Source: Alterluteimonas quercicellularis
Lineage (GTDB): Bacteria > Pseudomonadota > Gammaproteobacteria > Xanthomonadales > Xanthomonadaceae
Direction of reading: 5' to 3'
Assembly: GCF_021191635.1 (NCBI RefSeq)
Contig: NZ_JAIWPR010000037.1
Location: 1-62,491, forward strand
Length of the DNA stretch: 62,491 nt
The notes beneath the pieces are model-generated. The model was not told where the DNA came from. It saw only the letters and a list, made by a program, of their open reading frames with translations, and did not search any database. Shown one piece after another: positions 48,923 through 56,914 of this stretch; positions within the stretch are counted from its first letter, which is position 1; each line of letters starts with the position of its first letter. Position numbers and translations under genes: made by a program.

Positions 48923-50632
48923 TCAGTAGCCGGCCGCCTGGCCGTCCTTGCGCGATTCGCTGGCGCCGACCCAGCCGCCGTGCGGGTTGACCATGATCGC
49001 CTGGTAGCCGCCGTAGGGGCCGTCGGCGAACTGCACCGAATGCCCCAGGCGCATCAGCGCGCGCACGGTCGGATAGGGAAAGCCGCTCTCCAGCTCGATG
49101 CGGCCGCCGTCGGTCATCGCCTCGTTCTGCCCGGCGGGCTCGGTGGAGCCGTCGTGGTGGATGCGCGGCGCGTCGCCGGCCTCCTGCAGGTTCATGCCGA
49201 AGTCGATCATGTTGATCAGGATCTGCGCGTGGCCCTGCGGCTGCATCGCGCCGCCCATCACCCCGAACGACAGCCAGGGCCGGCCGTCGCGGGTGGCGAA
49301 GGCCGGGATGATGGTGTGGAAGGGCCGCTTGCCCGGCGCGTAGGCATTGGGGTGGCCGTCCTGCAGCACGAACTGCTCGCCGCGGTCCTGCAGGATGAAG
49401 CCCAGCCCCGGCGGCGCCATGCCGCTGCCCATGCCGCGGTAGTTGGACTGGATCAGCGAGACCATCATGCCGTCGGCGTCGGCGGTGGTCAGGTAGATGG
49501 TGTCGCCCTCGTCGAGCTGCGCCGGCGTGCCCGGCTGCACCTCGCGCAGCGCGCGCTCCATCGAGATCAGCGCGCCGCGCTCGCGGGCGTAGTCCTTGGA
49601 GATCAGCCGCTCGACCGGCGCCGGGTGGAACGCGGGGTCGGCGTACCAGCGCGCGCGGTCGGCGAAGGCGAGCTTCTTGGCCTCCACGAACAGGTGCACG
49701 TGCTCGGGGCTGCCGAAGCCGTAGGACGCCAGGTCGTAGGGTTCGAGCAGATTGAGGATCTGCAGCGCGGCGATGCCCTGCCCGCTGGGCGGCAGCTCCC
49801 ACACGTCCACGCCGCGGTAGTTCGTGGAGACCGGCTCGACCCACTCGCCCGCGTGCGCGGCCAGGTCCTCGTAGGACAGGAAGCCATCGTTGGCGGCGAA
49901 GTAGGCGGCGATGGTGCGGGCGATCTCGCCCTTGTAGAACGCATCGCGGCCGCCGTCGGCGATCTTCTGCAGGGTGTCGGCCAGGTTCGGGTTGCGCCAG
50001 GTCTCGCCGGTGCGCGGGGCACGACCGTCGATCGTGAACTGCTCGGCGAAGCCCGGCCAGCGCGACAGCCGCGGCACCGAGCGCTCCCAGTAGTGGGCGA
50101 TCACCTCGTGCACGGGGTGGCCCTCGCGCGCGTAGCGGATCGCCGGGGCCAGGTTCTCGGCCATCGGCCGGCGGCCGAAGCGCGCGTGCAGCGCGAACCA
50201 GCCGTCGACCGCGCCCGGCACGGTGACCGGCAGCGGCCCGTGGGCCGGGATCTCGCGCAGGCCGCGGCGCTCGAACTCGGCCATCGTCAGCGAGCGTGGC
50301 GAGCGGCCGGAGCCGTTGTAGCCGTGCAGGCGCTGCGTCTTCGGGTCCCAGACGATCGCGAACAGGTCGCCGCCGATGCCGTTGCCGGTCGGCTCCATCA
50401 GCCCCAGCGCAGCGTTGGCGGCGATCGCCGCGTCCACCGCCGAGCCGCCCGCCTTCAGCATGTCCAGCGCGATCTGGGTGGCCAGCGGGTGCGAGGTGGC
50501 GGCCATCGCGTGCGGCGCGTAGACCTCGCTGCGGGTGGCGAACGGTTCGCCGGCGATGCGATCGGCGGCGGCGGCCGGCAGCGACAGGGACAGCAGCAAG
50601 GCCGCGGCGGCGCGGAGACGGCTCTGGGACAT
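48923..50632 (-). CDS. ggt: Gamma-glutamyltransferase family protein
   Basis: A 569-residue Ntn-hydrolase precursor with signal peptide (cleavage near LPAAAA). The autoprocessing nucleophile is Thr378 in GDTIYLTTADADG, with the SNYRGMGSGM and MGGAMQPQGHAQILINMIDFG motifs typical of the family. It cleaves or transfers gamma-glutamyl groups, for example of glutathione, in the periplasm. The sequence is closer to the YwrD-like branch than to E. coli Ggt, so substrate preference is uncertain. ATG 50632 gives the normal signal peptide. Confidence 0.9.
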   Translation of the reverse strand: MSQSRLRAAAALLLSLSLPAAAADRIAGEPFATRSEVYAPHAMAATSHPLATQIALDMLKAGGSAVDAAIAANAALGLMEPTGNGIGGDLFAIVWDPKTQRLHGYNGSGRSPRSLTMAEFERRGLREIPAHGPLPVTVPGAVDGWFALHARFGRRPMAENLAPAIRYAREGHPVHEVIAHYWERSVPRLSRWPGFAEQFTIDGRAPRTGETWRNPNLADTLQKIADGGRDAFYKGEIARTIAAYFAANDGFLSYEDLAAHAGEWVEPVSTNYRGVDVWELPPSGQGIAALQILNLLEPYDLASYGFGSPEHVHLFVEAKKLAFADRARWYADPAFHPAPVERLISKDYARERGALISMERALREVQPGTPAQLDEGDTIYLTTADADGMMVSLIQSNYRGMGSGMAPPGLGFILQDRGEQFVLQDGHPNAYAPGKRPFHTIIPAFATRDGRPWLSFGVMGGAMQPQGHAQILINMIDFGMNLQEAGDAPRIHHDGSTEPAGQNEAMTDGGRIELESGFPYPTVRALMRLGHSVQFADGPYGGYQAIMVNPHGGWVGASESRKDGQAAGY

Positions 50633-50723
50633 CGGGACTCGGACGGCGGACGGAACGGCGGCCACGATAGCAAGCCGGGCGCCCGCGGGGCGGTGCGCCG
50701 CGCCGCGGGCGCCGCCGGCGGAC

Positions 50724-50742
50724 CCTAGGGTCGCCCCGGATT
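50724..50742 (+). promoter_or_regulatory. Shared 19-bp toxin-upstream motif, copy B
   Basis: CCTAGGGTCGCCCCGGATT, 75 bases before the first lipase-like effector. 16 of 19 positions match copy C (53252) and 13 match copy A (25048). Confidence 0.5.
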
Positions 50743-50798
50743 GCGGGCCCGCCGGGGCGCGGGCAAGGTCGCGGCAGGGATCCGCACAGGACGCCAGC

Positions 50799-52340
50799 AT
50801 GGCCCTGACCATTTCCGACGGCGGCAGCGTTGCGCGCCTGCAGCCGCCGCCGCCCGAGCCCCCGCCCCACGCGCCGGTCCGGCTGCCGCAGCACGCCCCG
50901 TTCAACGGCGGCTACCGGCCCGAGACGAGCTACCACCCCCAGCTCGCGGCACTCGGCGGCGCGGCGCCCCAGTGCGGCCCGGCCGCGTCCCCGCCCTACG
51001 GGCCGGGCGAGTTCTCCAGCTACGTCGCCGGCACCCAGGCGCGCGAGCTGGACGTCGACTTCATGCGCATGTCCTACGCCACCTACGACGACGGCCCGCA
51101 GACGGTCTGCGGCTGGACCGAGGTGGGCCAGGACGAGCTGGAGGCGCTGGGCTGGAACGCCGACGTGCAGCTGGACGTGCCCGGCAGCCAGTTCCGCGCC
51201 GAGGTGTTCACCGACGGCCAGGGCAACTACGTCCTCGCCTACCGCGGCACCCAGGGCGAGGGCGCGCCGCTGACCGGACCGGACTGGGAGACCAACTACG
51301 CGCAGGGCGCCGGCCTCGAGACCGACGAGTTCGACCGCCTGGCCCCGCAGGTCGCGCAGGAGTTCCGCGAGACGCTGGGCCAGACCGGCCCGGACGGCCG
51401 GATCGCCAACCTCGCCATCACCGGCCATTCGCAGGGCGGCGGGCTGGCCACGGTGGGCTCCATCATCACCGGCATCCCGGCAGTGACCTTCGACGCCTCG
51501 GGCGTCCACCCCGACACCTTCGACCGGCTGGGCATCGACATCGCCGCCGCGCGCGAGACCGCCGCCGACGGCCAGATCCGCCGCTACTCGATGTTCGAGG
51601 ACGTGCTGACCCAGCTGCAGGAGGCCTTCCCGCCGAGCGCGCCGCTGCTGCCCGATGCGCTGGGCGCGCCGATCGTGGTGCGGCCGGAGGGCGAGCTCGA
51701 CCGCAGCCTGGTCGAGCGCGCGCTGGACTACGCCGGCGCGCCCGGCTGGATCGATCCCGGCGTGGTCGACCGCATTCCCGTGGTGCGCGACGTGCTGCGC
51801 GCGGCGATCAGCCACGAGCAGCAGCTGATGATCGACACCATGCTGCAGCAGCAGCCGTGGCAGCCCGGCTACGAGAATCCCACCACGCCCGTCCGCGACC
51901 TGATCGGCGCGATCCCCGACGCCATGCAGGACGACTACGCGCGCAACGTCGGCGACTTCTCGCGCGACGTCGCCGCCGTGTTCGACGGCGCCTACGCGCA
52001 GGGCGACTACGTCGACGGCACCGCGCAGATCGTCGGCGACTTCGGCGAAGGCTTCTTCAATTCCGCCGGCGACACCGTGGACGGCCTGGCCGATGCCGCC
52101 GCCGGCGGGATCGAGCGCGGCGCCGCCGACGCGGCGCAGGACATCCGCAATCTCGGCTGGGGCGGCTTCGGCGACTTCGCCGCCGGCGTGGTCGAGGGCG
52201 GCGGCGGCGCGATCGCCACCGGCGTGGACCGCCTGGGCGACGGCGTCGAAGCGCTGACCGACGTCGTGGGCCAGGGCGTCGAGACGCTGGCCGACGGCGT
52301 CGGCGATGTCGGCCAGCGCATCGTCGACTTCTTCCGCTGA
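50799..52340 (+). CDS. Lipase-like putative effector 1
   Basis: A 513-residue protein without signal peptide. It begins MALTISDGG, followed by a proline-rich stretch (10-40). The lipase (class 3-like) core spans about 75-300, with YVLAYRGTQGEG and the nucleophile elbow ITGHSQGGGLATVG (Ser211). Residues 360-513 are Gly/Asp-rich amphipathic repeats (GDTVDGLADAAAGG, GVDRLGDGVEALTD). A second protein with the same plan follows at 53330, each paired with an ankyrin lipoprotein. This arrangement fits an antibacterial phospholipase effector with immunity protein; the secretion system is not identified, and no XVIPCD or PAAR segment is present. No gene symbol can be given. Confidence 0.72.
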   Translation: MALTISDGGSVARLQPPPPEPPPHAPVRLPQHAPFNGGYRPETSYHPQLAALGGAAPQCGPAASPPYGPGEFSSYVAGTQARELDVDFMRMSYATYDDGPQTVCGWTEVGQDELEALGWNADVQLDVPGSQFRAEVFTDGQGNYVLAYRGTQGEGAPLTGPDWETNYAQGAGLETDEFDRLAPQVAQEFRETLGQTGPDGRIANLAITGHSQGGGLATVGSIITGIPAVTFDASGVHPDTFDRLGIDIAAARETAADGQIRRYSMFEDVLTQLQEAFPPSAPLLPDALGAPIVVRPEGELDRSLVERALDYAGAPGWIDPGVVDRIPVVRDVLRAAISHEQQLMIDTMLQQQPWQPGYENPTTPVRDLIGAIPDAMQDDYARNVGDFSRDVAAVFDGAYAQGDYVDGTAQIVGDFGEGFFNSAGDTVDGLADAAAGGIERGAADAAQDIRNLGWGGFGDFAAGVVEGGGGAIATGVDRLGDGVEALTDVVGQGVETLADGVGDVGQRIVDFFR

Positions 52341-52412
52341 CGTGCCGGACCGGCCGGCGGCCCCGGCCGCCCGGCACCGGGACGGCGCGGCGCGACGTGG
52401 CAGAATCCGGTC

Positions 52413-53144
52413 GTGAAGACGTCCTGGCCTTCCGCGGTGCTGTTGGCCGCCACCCTCGCCACGGCCTCCTGCCACGGGAGCTCCATGCAGACCGGTCCGT
52501 TCACCGATGCCGCCACCGCCCGCCTCGCCGATGCGGTGGAACGGGGAGACGCCTACGTCGTCCGCACCCTGCTGTCGGAAGGGGGCGACCCGGACGCCGC
52601 CGGCGAGGGCGGGCTGAACCTGCTGCAGCACGCGATCTTCAAGCAGAGCCCGGACGGCCTGGAAGCGCTGCTCGCCGCCGGCGCCGACCCCAACCTGCCC
52701 GGCTACGGCGGCAGCACCGCCGTGCACACCGCCGCGCTGGTGGACGACCCGCGCTATCTCGACCTGCTGCTGGCCCACCGCGGCGATCCCGACGTCCGCC
52801 ACGCCCGCAACGGCGAGACGCCGCTGGCGCAGGCGGTCGGCCCGCGGACCGACGCCACCTTCCGGCGCCTGCTGGCCGCCGGCGCCGACCCCAACGCCGC
52901 CGACCGCACCGGCAACACGTCCCTGCATCGCGCGGCCATGATCAACGCCGGCGCCCACGTGCTGGCGCTGCTCGAGGCCGGCGCCGACCCGCAGGCGCGC
53001 AATGCCCAGGACGCGAGCTTCCAGCGCTACTACTTCGGCGTGCCCGCCAACGTCCTCAGCGGCCGCGCCCGCGAGGAGCGCGCGGCGATCCTGGTCTGGC
53101 TGCGCGCCCACGACGTGCCGCTCGAAAGGGGCACCGGGGACTGA
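52413..53144 (+). CDS. Ankyrin-repeat lipoprotein, putative immunity protein 1
   Basis: A 243-residue protein starting at GTG 52413, with signal peptide and Cys near residue 20 (LATASC, an imperfect lipobox). The mature part has about five ankyrin repeats (GLEALLAAGADPNLPGYGG, TGNTSLHRAAMINA). It is 72 bases behind the lipase-like gene. Homologous to the protein at 55081. A periplasmic ankyrin protein is a plausible inhibitor of a lipase effector arriving in the periplasm; this is inference from gene order and duplication. Confidence 0.75.
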   Translation: MKTSWPSAVLLAATLATASCHGSSMQTGPFTDAATARLADAVERGDAYVVRTLLSEGGDPDAAGEGGLNLLQHAIFKQSPDGLEALLAAGADPNLPGYGGSTAVHTAALVDDPRYLDLLLAHRGDPDVRHARNGETPLAQAVGPRTDATFRRLLAAGADPNAADRTGNTSLHRAAMINAGAHVLALLEAGADPQARNAQDASFQRYYFGVPANVLSGRAREERAAILVWLRAHDVPLERGTGD

Positions 53145-53163
53145 ATCCGCGACGGCCGTCACC

Positions 53164-53252
53164 GTAGGAGCGCGCGCTCGCGCGCGATGCTTTACCTCGG
53201 CCCCGGCCCCGGCCCCGAATGGAAAGAGCATCGCGCGCGAGCGCGCCCCTAC
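53164..53252. repeat. REP pair
   Basis: A forward unit (53164-53188) and an inverted unit (53231-53252) 42 bases apart, directly abutting the shared effector-upstream motif (53252-53270). Confidence 0.85.
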
Positions 53253-53270
53253 CTAGGGTCACTCCGGATG
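53252..53270 (+). promoter_or_regulatory. Shared 19-bp toxin-upstream motif, copy C
   Basis: CCTAGGGTCACTCCGGATG, 78 bases before the second lipase-like effector. Its first base is the last base of a REP unit. Closest to copy B (16 of 19). Confidence 0.5.
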
Positions 53271-53329
53271 TCGCGGCGCCACGCGGCCGGCTATGGTCGC
53301 GGCATCGCCGTCAACCGTATGGACCCGCC

Positions 53330-55012
53330 ATGTCGCTCACGATCAGCGATGCAGGACGCCCGGCCTTCGTTCCCGCCTACCAGCCGCCGCCCCCGCCGCC
53401 GCCGCCGGTCGCGGAGAACTACCGGGCCGGCGACGGCACCTTCAGCGACCAGACCCAGGGCACCGCGCCGGACCCGGCCAACGACCAGCTGTTCGCGATG
53501 ATGGCCAACGGCGCCTACGCGCCGGACAGCCCGGAATACGCCCAGGCGCTCGAGGACGCCGGCTGGACCGCGCTGCAGCCGCACGAGGACGGGCGCAGCC
53601 TGACCGACCAGCACGGCAACCGCATCCCGATCGATCCCGGCCTGCTCAGCGATCCCGAATCGGGCTTCCATGCCGAGATCTACCAGCACGAGGACGGCAG
53701 CTACGTCGTCGCCTATCGCGGCTCGGAAGTCGGCACCCAGCAGAGCCAGATCATGGACTGGGTCAACAACGGCCAGCAGGGCCTGGGCATGGACTCGGCG
53801 CAGTACAGCGACGCGATCGCGCTCGCCCAGCGCGCCGAGCGCGTCCTCGGCGAAGGCAACGTGGCGCTGACCGGCCATTCGCTCGGCGGCGGCCTGGCCT
53901 CGGCCGCCTCGCTCGCCACCGGCGCCTCCGCGGTGACCTTCAACGCCTCCGGCCTCAGCAACGAGACCCTGGAGAGCCTGGGCTTCAACCCGAACGAGGT
54001 CCGCAGCCGCGTCGACGACAGCGGCCAGATCCGCCGCTACGCGGTCAACGGCGATCCGCTGACCGCGGCGCAGGAGGACGTGCCGCTGCTGCCGATCGTC
54101 GGCTCGCCGCCCGAGGCGGTCGGCCACGCACTGCGGATCGACCCGCCGCCGGGCACGAGCTTCGGCGGCCTGCACGGCGGCGGCGGCGAGGACGTGTCCT
54201 ACGTCGACGCCTTCGACCATGCCGCGCCCTACGACCCGGCCGACGGCCCGACCCCCTCGCAGTGGCTGGGCGAGCAGGCCAACCACGGCATCGATGCGCT
54301 CGGCGACGGCGCGCGCCAGGGCCTGGACGCGGCGGGCGAGCAGCTGCGCAACGGCCCCGGCGCGACGCCGCAGAGCTGGGTGGTCGGCAGCCTGCTCAGC
54401 GGCACGGGCTTCGTGGTCGACCACGGCGCCGACTTCCTGGGCAACGTCGTCGAGACCACCACCGGCTTCGTCGGCGACACCGCCGTCGCCGGGCTGGAGA
54501 ACCTGGGCGACCTGCAGTTCAACAACCTCGCCTCCGGCATCCGCGAGATCACCGACCTGGGCGGCGACCTCGCCGGCACCGGCAGCGAGCTGTTCGAGGG
54601 CCTGAGGCAGTCGGGCGCCGACGTCCTGGACGGCGACGTGGTCGAGGGCGGCTTCGGCGTGCTGGGCGACCTGGTCGATGCGGGCGTCGATACCGTGGGC
54701 GACCTGGCCGACGGCGCCGTGCGCCTGGTCGGCGACGGCGTGCAGAACAGCGCCAACGCCACCGGCGGCATGCTGCGCGACCTCGGCGACATCACCGGGC
54801 TGAGCACGCCGGCCGATGCGGTCGCCGGCTTCGTGGAAAGCGCCGGCGGCTTCGCGAGCGACGTCGCCGACAACGTGGGCAGCTTCGTGGACGATGCGAC
54901 CGACGCGATCGGCGACGGCCTGGAGACCGCCTCCGACTTCGTCGGCGACGTGGGCCAGGGCGTCTCCGACGCCGCGAACGCGGTGGGCGACTTCCTGAAC
55001 CCCTTCAACTGA
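53330..55012 (+). CDS. Lipase-like putative effector 2
   Basis: A 560-residue paralogue of the protein at 50799. It begins MSLTISDAG and has a run of eight prolines near residue 20. The lipase core is about 60-270, with SYVVAYRGSEVG and LTGHSLGGGLASAASLATGA (Ser184). Residues 310-560 are a long Gly/Asp-rich amphipathic repeat region (DAGVDTVGDLADGAVRLVGD, DDATDAIGDGLETASDFVGD), about 100 residues longer than in copy 1. No signal peptide. The region may bind or insert into membranes, presenting the lipase domain to lipid. It is followed after 68 bases by an ankyrin lipoprotein gene. Confidence 0.72.
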   Translation: MSLTISDAGRPAFVPAYQPPPPPPPPVAENYRAGDGTFSDQTQGTAPDPANDQLFAMMANGAYAPDSPEYAQALEDAGWTALQPHEDGRSLTDQHGNRIPIDPGLLSDPESGFHAEIYQHEDGSYVVAYRGSEVGTQQSQIMDWVNNGQQGLGMDSAQYSDAIALAQRAERVLGEGNVALTGHSLGGGLASAASLATGASAVTFNASGLSNETLESLGFNPNEVRSRVDDSGQIRRYAVNGDPLTAAQEDVPLLPIVGSPPEAVGHALRIDPPPGTSFGGLHGGGGEDVSYVDAFDHAAPYDPADGPTPSQWLGEQANHGIDALGDGARQGLDAAGEQLRNGPGATPQSWVVGSLLSGTGFVVDHGADFLGNVVETTTGFVGDTAVAGLENLGDLQFNNLASGIREITDLGGDLAGTGSELFEGLRQSGADVLDGDVVEGGFGVLGDLVDAGVDTVGDLADGAVRLVGDGVQNSANATGGMLRDLGDITGLSTPADAVAGFVESAGGFASDVADNVGSFVDDATDAIGDGLETASDFVGDVGQGVSDAANAVGDFLNPFN

Positions 55013-55080
55013 TGCCGGCCCGGCGGCCGGACCGCGGCGGCGCCGGGCGACCCGGTGGCGCCGCGCGCGCCGCCTGAGGC

Positions 55081-55836
55081 ATGCTCGCGCCCATGACCGG
55101 CCGCGCGTTCCCGCTTCACTTCCTCCTGGCGGCCTCGCTTATGCTGCCGGCTTCCGGATGCACGCAAGGACACGACGGCATGGGCTCCGACGCGCGGACC
55201 TTCGACAACCCGGCGCACGCGCAGTTCGCGCAGGCGGTGCGCGCGGGCGACGAGCCGCTCGCGCGCGAACTGCTGGCGGCCGGCGCGAACCCGAACGCCA
55301 CCGACGCGTCCGGCACGCCCCTGCTGAACTGGGCCATCGCCCAGGACGACCGGCGCGCGGCGCGCCTGCTGCTGGCGCTGGGCGCCGACCCGGCGCGCGG
55401 CGACGCCAAGGGCAGGACCGCCGTGCACGTGGCGGCGATGGCCCGCAGCACGGACTGGCTCGACCTGCTGCTGGAGGCCGGCGCCGGCGCCGACCAGCCC
55501 AACACCGTCAACGGCCAGACGCCGCTGTTCGACGCGCTGCGCGCGCGCCAGCCCGACAACATCGACCGCCTGCTGGAGGCGGGCGCGCGCCTGGACGTGC
55601 GCGACCGCTCGGACACCACCCCGCTGCATCAGGCGGCGCTGGTCAACGACCTGCCCTCGGTGCGCCGCTTCCTGGAGGCCGGGGCCAACCCGCGCGCGGC
55701 CGACGACACCGGCGCCACCTTCGACGCCTACCTGTTCGACGGCGACCCGGGCATGCTCTCCGGCCCGGTGAAGCGCGACTTCGACTGGATCCGCGCCTGG
55801 CTGGCCGAACGCGGCATCGCCCCCGCCACGCGCTGA
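55081..55836 (+). CDS. Ankyrin-repeat lipoprotein, putative immunity protein 2
   Basis: A 251-residue lipoprotein precursor (lipobox PASGC, Cys24; starts MLAPM or MTGRAF). Five ankyrin repeats follow (LLALGADPARGDAKGRTAVH, TPLHQAALVNDLPSVRRFLE). The last repeat and the tail (MLSGPVKRDFDWIRAWLAERG) align with the tail of the protein at 52413, showing common origin. Sits behind lipase-like effector 2, so each lipase has its own cognate ankyrin protein. Confidence 0.78.
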   Translation: MLAPMTGRAFPLHFLLAASLMLPASGCTQGHDGMGSDARTFDNPAHAQFAQAVRAGDEPLARELLAAGANPNATDASGTPLLNWAIAQDDRRAARLLLALGADPARGDAKGRTAVHVAAMARSTDWLDLLLEAGAGADQPNTVNGQTPLFDALRARQPDNIDRLLEAGARLDVRDRSDTTPLHQAALVNDLPSVRRFLEAGANPRAADDTGATFDAYLFDGDPGMLSGPVKRDFDWIRAWLAERGIAPATR

Positions 55837-55872
55837 ACGCGCCCGCGCGCGCCACGCGCCGTCCGCATCCCG

Positions 55873-56041
55873 GTCGCGCGCCAGCGCGCTCCTACGGATG
55901 AAGTCGGACTGTGCACGCCCTGTGCACGCCCGCGAGCCCATGTAGGAGCGCGCTCGCGCGCGAAGCTCCTTCGCTCCGATGCGGCAGGACCGGCTGCGGC
56001 AGGAGCGGCGAGAAAAGCCTCGCGCGCGAGCGCGCTCCTAC
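55873..56041. repeat. Cluster of three REP units
   Basis: Units at 55873-55894 (inverted), 55942-55963 (forward) and 56020-56041 (inverted) fill the 233-base gap between two convergent genes. Confidence 0.85.
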
Positions 56042-56069
56042 GGACCATGCTTGCTTGTGGAAGCGAACC

Positions 56070-56699
56070 CTACGGCCAGCCCGGCGGGTCCTTCGCCCAG
56101 GCCGCGCGCACCTCGGCCAGCGTCGCGCGCTCGTCGTCGCGCCAGCCCGGCAGCAGCGCCGGCCACTGCGCCGTGTGCGGCCAGCGCTCGGGATGCGTGC
56201 GCACCGCGGCGGCGAACCAGGCAACCGCCTCGTCGCGGCGGTCGAGCCGCCACAGCGCCAGCGCCAGCGTGGGCGGCAGCCAGTCGGGGGCGTTGAGGCG
56301 CCCGTCCATCAGGCCCACCCAGTGGTTGAGCGCAGCCTCGGTCTCGCCCAGCCGCAACAGGTCCCAGCCGTAGTTCCACTGGATCGTCTGCCGATGGGCG
56401 CTGCGCGGCGCGGTGGCGTCCAGCGCCTGCCGGTACAGCGCGCGGCCGGTCTCGGCCCGGTCCTGGGCGATCGCCAGGTGCGCGAGCTGGGCGGTGGCGA
56501 GCGCGGCATTGCGCTGGCCGCGCTCCATCGTGCGGGCCAGGCGCTGCATCGCGGCCTCGTCCTCGCCCTCCACGACGCGGATCGGCCGGGCGACCGCGTC
56601 CTCGTCGAAGTAGAACTCCCGGATCGCCGGAACGGCCTGCGCCTGCGCCGCGCCGCACAGCAGCGACAGCGCCAGGCATGCGATCGCGCGAAACCCCAT
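56070..56699 (-). CDS. Secreted tetratricopeptide-like protein
   Basis: A 209-residue protein with a signal peptide (MGFRAIACLALSLLCGAAQA). The mature part carries TPR-like helices (NYGWDLLRLGETEAALNHW, LALWRLDRRDEAVAWFAAA). No catalytic motif. The start at ATG 56699 gives a normal signal peptide. Function unknown; it is divergent from the indolepyruvate oxidoreductase gene. Confidence 0.75.
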   Translation of the reverse strand: MGFRAIACLALSLLCGAAQAQAVPAIREFYFDEDAVARPIRVVEGEDEAAMQRLARTMERGQRNAALATAQLAHLAIAQDRAETGRALYRQALDATAPRSAHRQTIQWNYGWDLLRLGETEAALNHWVGLMDGRLNAPDWLPPTLALALWRLDRRDEAVAWFAAAVRTHPERWPHTAQWPALLPGWRDDERATLAEVRAAWAKDPPGWP

Positions 56700-56782
56700 C
56701 GTCCTCTCTCCCCCTGCGGCATCCCCCGCCGCCATTCTAGCCGCATGCCGCGGGGATGCCGGGAGCCCCACGGGGCCGCTGA

Positions 56783-56788
56783 TACAAT
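56783..56788 (+). promoter_or_regulatory. -10 box upstream of the indolepyruvate oxidoreductase gene
   Basis: TACAAT is close to the TATAAT consensus and would give an untranslated leader of about 120 bases containing TTTCCGGCCTTTCCGGCCG repeats. No clear -35. Confidence 0.5.
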
Positions 56789-56914
56789 CGCGCCCCGGTT
56801 TTCCGGCCTTTCCGGCCGACGAGCCCGTCCACCCCGGCCGCCCCGGCGGCCGCGCCATCCGGCAATCCCGCCATGGCCTGCCAGCGCGCAAGCGCAAGCC
56901 CGAAAGACGCCGCC

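Noticed and set aside
50799..55012. Lipase-like proteins as X-type IV effectors with an XVIPCD domain
   Set aside because: The C-termini are Gly/Asp repeats and lack the conserved XVIPCD motifs and Gln-rich tail, so the secretion route was left open.
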